A stretch of DNA of 23,026 bases, from positions 1 to 23,026 of IMG/VR virus record IMGVR_UViG_3300022591_001066; one strand, given 5' to 3'. The translations under genes and the position numbers were made by a program. Below the pieces are notes generated by a model that made no database searches, was not told the origin of the DNA, and was given only the letters and a program-made list of their open reading frames with translations. Of this stretch, positions 21,673 through 23,026 are shown one piece after another (the first letter of the stretch is position 1; every line of letters begins with the position of its first letter). Source of the stretch: a virus.

Positions 21673-22455
21673 ATGCTCGGAGCACAGGTGCTAGGCGGCT
21701 CGGCTCTCGGAGGCTCGGAGCTTCCGGTTGAGGTGACCGCTGTTTCCGTTCCGGGCATGGCTTCCGTGATGCTGTGGTGCGACCCGCTTTCCGATCCAGG
21801 CCTTCCGAATCCAGGCCGTTCCGATTCCTTGTTCTACTGGAAGAATTGGCTTCTCGAGGGGACGAGTCTCGAGGGGCCCAAGGTGCGGCTGGTTCGTTCC
21901 GTTCAATGGGATGACGCGGCCAAAACGCTGACGCTGCATTTCGATGGGAGATTGTCCGGAGGTGGTCGCTATCGACTCCAAAGCCTGGTCGCTCGCATCG
22001 ATGTGTTTTTCACAGCTGTTGCTGCAGACAAGCTCGCTGGAAAGCTTCCACAGCGTGAAATGGTGATTCAGGATTGGGCGAAGCCGGAGCGGAAGCAAGA
22101 CCTGCAGGGCGGCAGTCTCGGAACGATCCAAATGCTAGCCGGAGATCTCGCGCTAACCTCGGGCGCCGCTGGCCTTCACGAGCGGATTGTGCGCTTGGTC
22201 GAGACTGGGGTTGGTGAGTTCGTTCATGACCCGACTTATGGCGTGGACGCGCGAGAAAAGGGGCTGATGACGGTTGACGCGTTGCAGCGGCTTCAGTCCC
22301 GGTTGCTGGCCGGTATTCGTCGTCAGCCTGACGTTGTGACGGCCCAGGTGACCGTGGGACAGGCGCCGGGGACCACGGACGTGGTTTCGGTCATGGTTCA
22401 AGCAGACACGGTAGACGGTCCCCTGGTGGTCGCGACAGAGGTCGGCCGTCGATGA
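21673..22455 (+). CDS. Baseplate wedge protein, gp25/gpW-like with N-terminal extension
   Basis: The protein has 260 residues. Residues about 154-228 match the gp25-like fold: GDLALTSGAAGLHERIVRLV, ETGVGEFVHDPTYGVDAREK and LQRLQSRLLAGIRRQPDVVT. The pattern is a helix, a Gly-x-x-x-x-x-x-x-Tyr-Gly loop, a helix, then strands ending in TAQVTV. This protein nucleates sheath assembly at the baseplate. The first 150 residues are a separate beta-rich domain not found in the compact T4 gp25 or P2 gpW proteins. A GAGGAA at 21665-21670 supports the start. The J-like gene follows, as usual in P2/Mu/PBSX-type tails. Confidence 0.68.
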   Translation: MLGAQVLGGSALGGSELPVEVTAVSVPGMASVMLWCDPLSDPGLPNPGRSDSLFYWKNWLLEGTSLEGPKVRLVRSVQWDDAAKTLTLHFDGRLSGGGRYRLQSLVARIDVFFTAVAADKLAGKLPQREMVIQDWAKPERKQDLQGGSLGTIQMLAGDLALTSGAAGLHERIVRLVETGVGEFVHDPTYGVDAREKGLMTVDALQRLQSRLLAGIRRQPDVVTAQVTVGQAPGTTDVVSVMVQADTVDGPLVVATEVGRR

Positions 22456-22461
22456 TACTCT
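22456..22461 (+). promoter_or_regulatory. TANNNT -10 box placed for a leaderless start at ATG 22468
   Basis: TACTCT at 22456-22461 is followed by 6 nt (GCGGCC) and ATG. GCGACA at 22432-22437 is a possible -35 with an 18-nt spacer. There is no Shine-Dalgarno before ATG 22468. Confidence 0.4.
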
Positions 22462-22467
22462 GCGGCC

Positions 22468-23026
22468 ATGGCTGCGCCGCTACCTACACGAGATGACTTC
22501 TTCCAGGTCGGGGCTCGTGAGCTGCTTGCTCGTCAGCTGAAGCGCCCGCCGGGCAAGCGAGTGACGGCAGCGGCGATCTTCACGACCGGAACGAACGTCA
22601 ATTCTGCTTTGGCTGGTGCTGCCGCCATGTCAGACGAAGTGATGCGCCATACGGCGATTCGTTTCAATGAGCTGTTTCTCGACTCGTCAGACGATGTGGC
22701 GCTAGCGCGTCTGGTGACCGATCACATTGACGCCGAGCTGTTCCAGAAGCAGCCGGCTAGAGCCGTGGTTCCGCTCGTGTTCAACCGAGCGATTCCCCCA
22801 AGTTCCGGGGGGGTATCCTCTGTTGGAGCCGATCAGATCGTTCGGACGACAACTGGGGTTGAATTTCGCGTGGTCACTCCAGTGACCTTTGCTGTTGGCG
22901 CCACGAGTTCGATCACTGTGGCCGGGGAATCCATGCTCGCCGGTTCGGCCGGAAACGTCGACGCTGGTACGATTGTGCAGTTCGCCCAGGCTCCCGCCGA
23001 CCCGGGCATCACCGTGACGAATCTCG
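22468..23026 (+). CDS. Baseplate J-like wedge protein, 5' part
   Basis: The frame is open to the window edge, giving 186 residues. It starts MAAPLPTRDDFFQVGARELL and contains LARLVTDHIDAELFQKQPAR, then VVPLVFNRAIPPSSGG, a strand-turn segment GADQIVRTTTGVEFRVVTPV, and ESMLAGSAGNVDAG. A long N-terminal helix region followed by A-x-x-P-L-x-F and a G-x-x-F strand set is the pattern of baseplate J (P2 gpJ, Mu gp47, PBSX XkdT), the main wedge arm that carries tail fibres. Its place right after the gp25-like gene is the standard one. The missing 3' part prevents a length check. Confidence 0.68.
   Translation, partial: MAAPLPTRDDFFQVGARELLARQLKRPPGKRVTAAAIFTTGTNVNSALAGAAAMSDEVMRHTAIRFNELFLDSSDDVALARLVTDHIDAELFQKQPARAVVPLVFNRAIPPSSGGVSSVGADQIVRTTTGVEFRVVTPVTFAVGATSSITVAGESMLAGSAGNVDAGTIVQFAQAPADPGITVTNL

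Overview
The window is a stretch of the late structural region of a tailed phage or prophage with a contractile tail (myovirus type). Every gene reads left to right. Genes are tightly packed, often with ATGA or GTGA overlaps. I see no tRNA, integrase, replication or lysis gene, and no bacterial housekeeping gene. By eye the DNA is moderately GC-rich, with third positions favouring G and C. The host cannot be named. Several genes lack a Shine-Dalgarno sequence but carry a TANNNT box exactly 6 nt before the start codon, the layout of leaderless promoters best known from Deinococcota and Actinomycetota.

Layout. (1) 1-597: 3' end of a fibre-like gene with decapeptide repeats. (2) 741-2126: major capsid protein, with its own likely promoter and a strong 3' hairpin. 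(3) 2214-5320: head-completion, neck and tail-completion genes, including an HK97-gp10-like protein and a 45-residue lysine-rich protein. (4) 5317-9824: a host-interaction cassette holding a beta-helix fibre or spike, a short protein sharing its N-terminal module, and two tandem zinc metallopeptidases resembling family M64. (5) 9890-12605: tail sheath and tail tube, with a likely promoter in front and an intrinsic terminator behind. (6) 12726-15471: tail assembly chaperone with a -1 frameshift site, then the tape measure protein. (7) 15474-22455: LysM tail/baseplate protein, baseplate hub, OB-fold spike, four small fibre-like or beta-rich proteins, and a gp25-like wedge protein. (8) 22468-23026: start of a baseplate J-like protein, cut by the window edge.

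How the parts work together. Capsid and neck genes build the head and its joining surface. Sheath, tube, chaperone and tape measure build the contractile tail. LysM protein, hub, spike, gp25-like and J-like proteins form the baseplate. From sheath to J the order matches the PBSX/Mu style of contractile tail. The most unusual part is the pair of M64-like peptidases beside the fibre gene. They look like virion-borne enzymes acting on a host surface protein or glycoprotein, and part of their sequence has recently been homogenised between the two copies.
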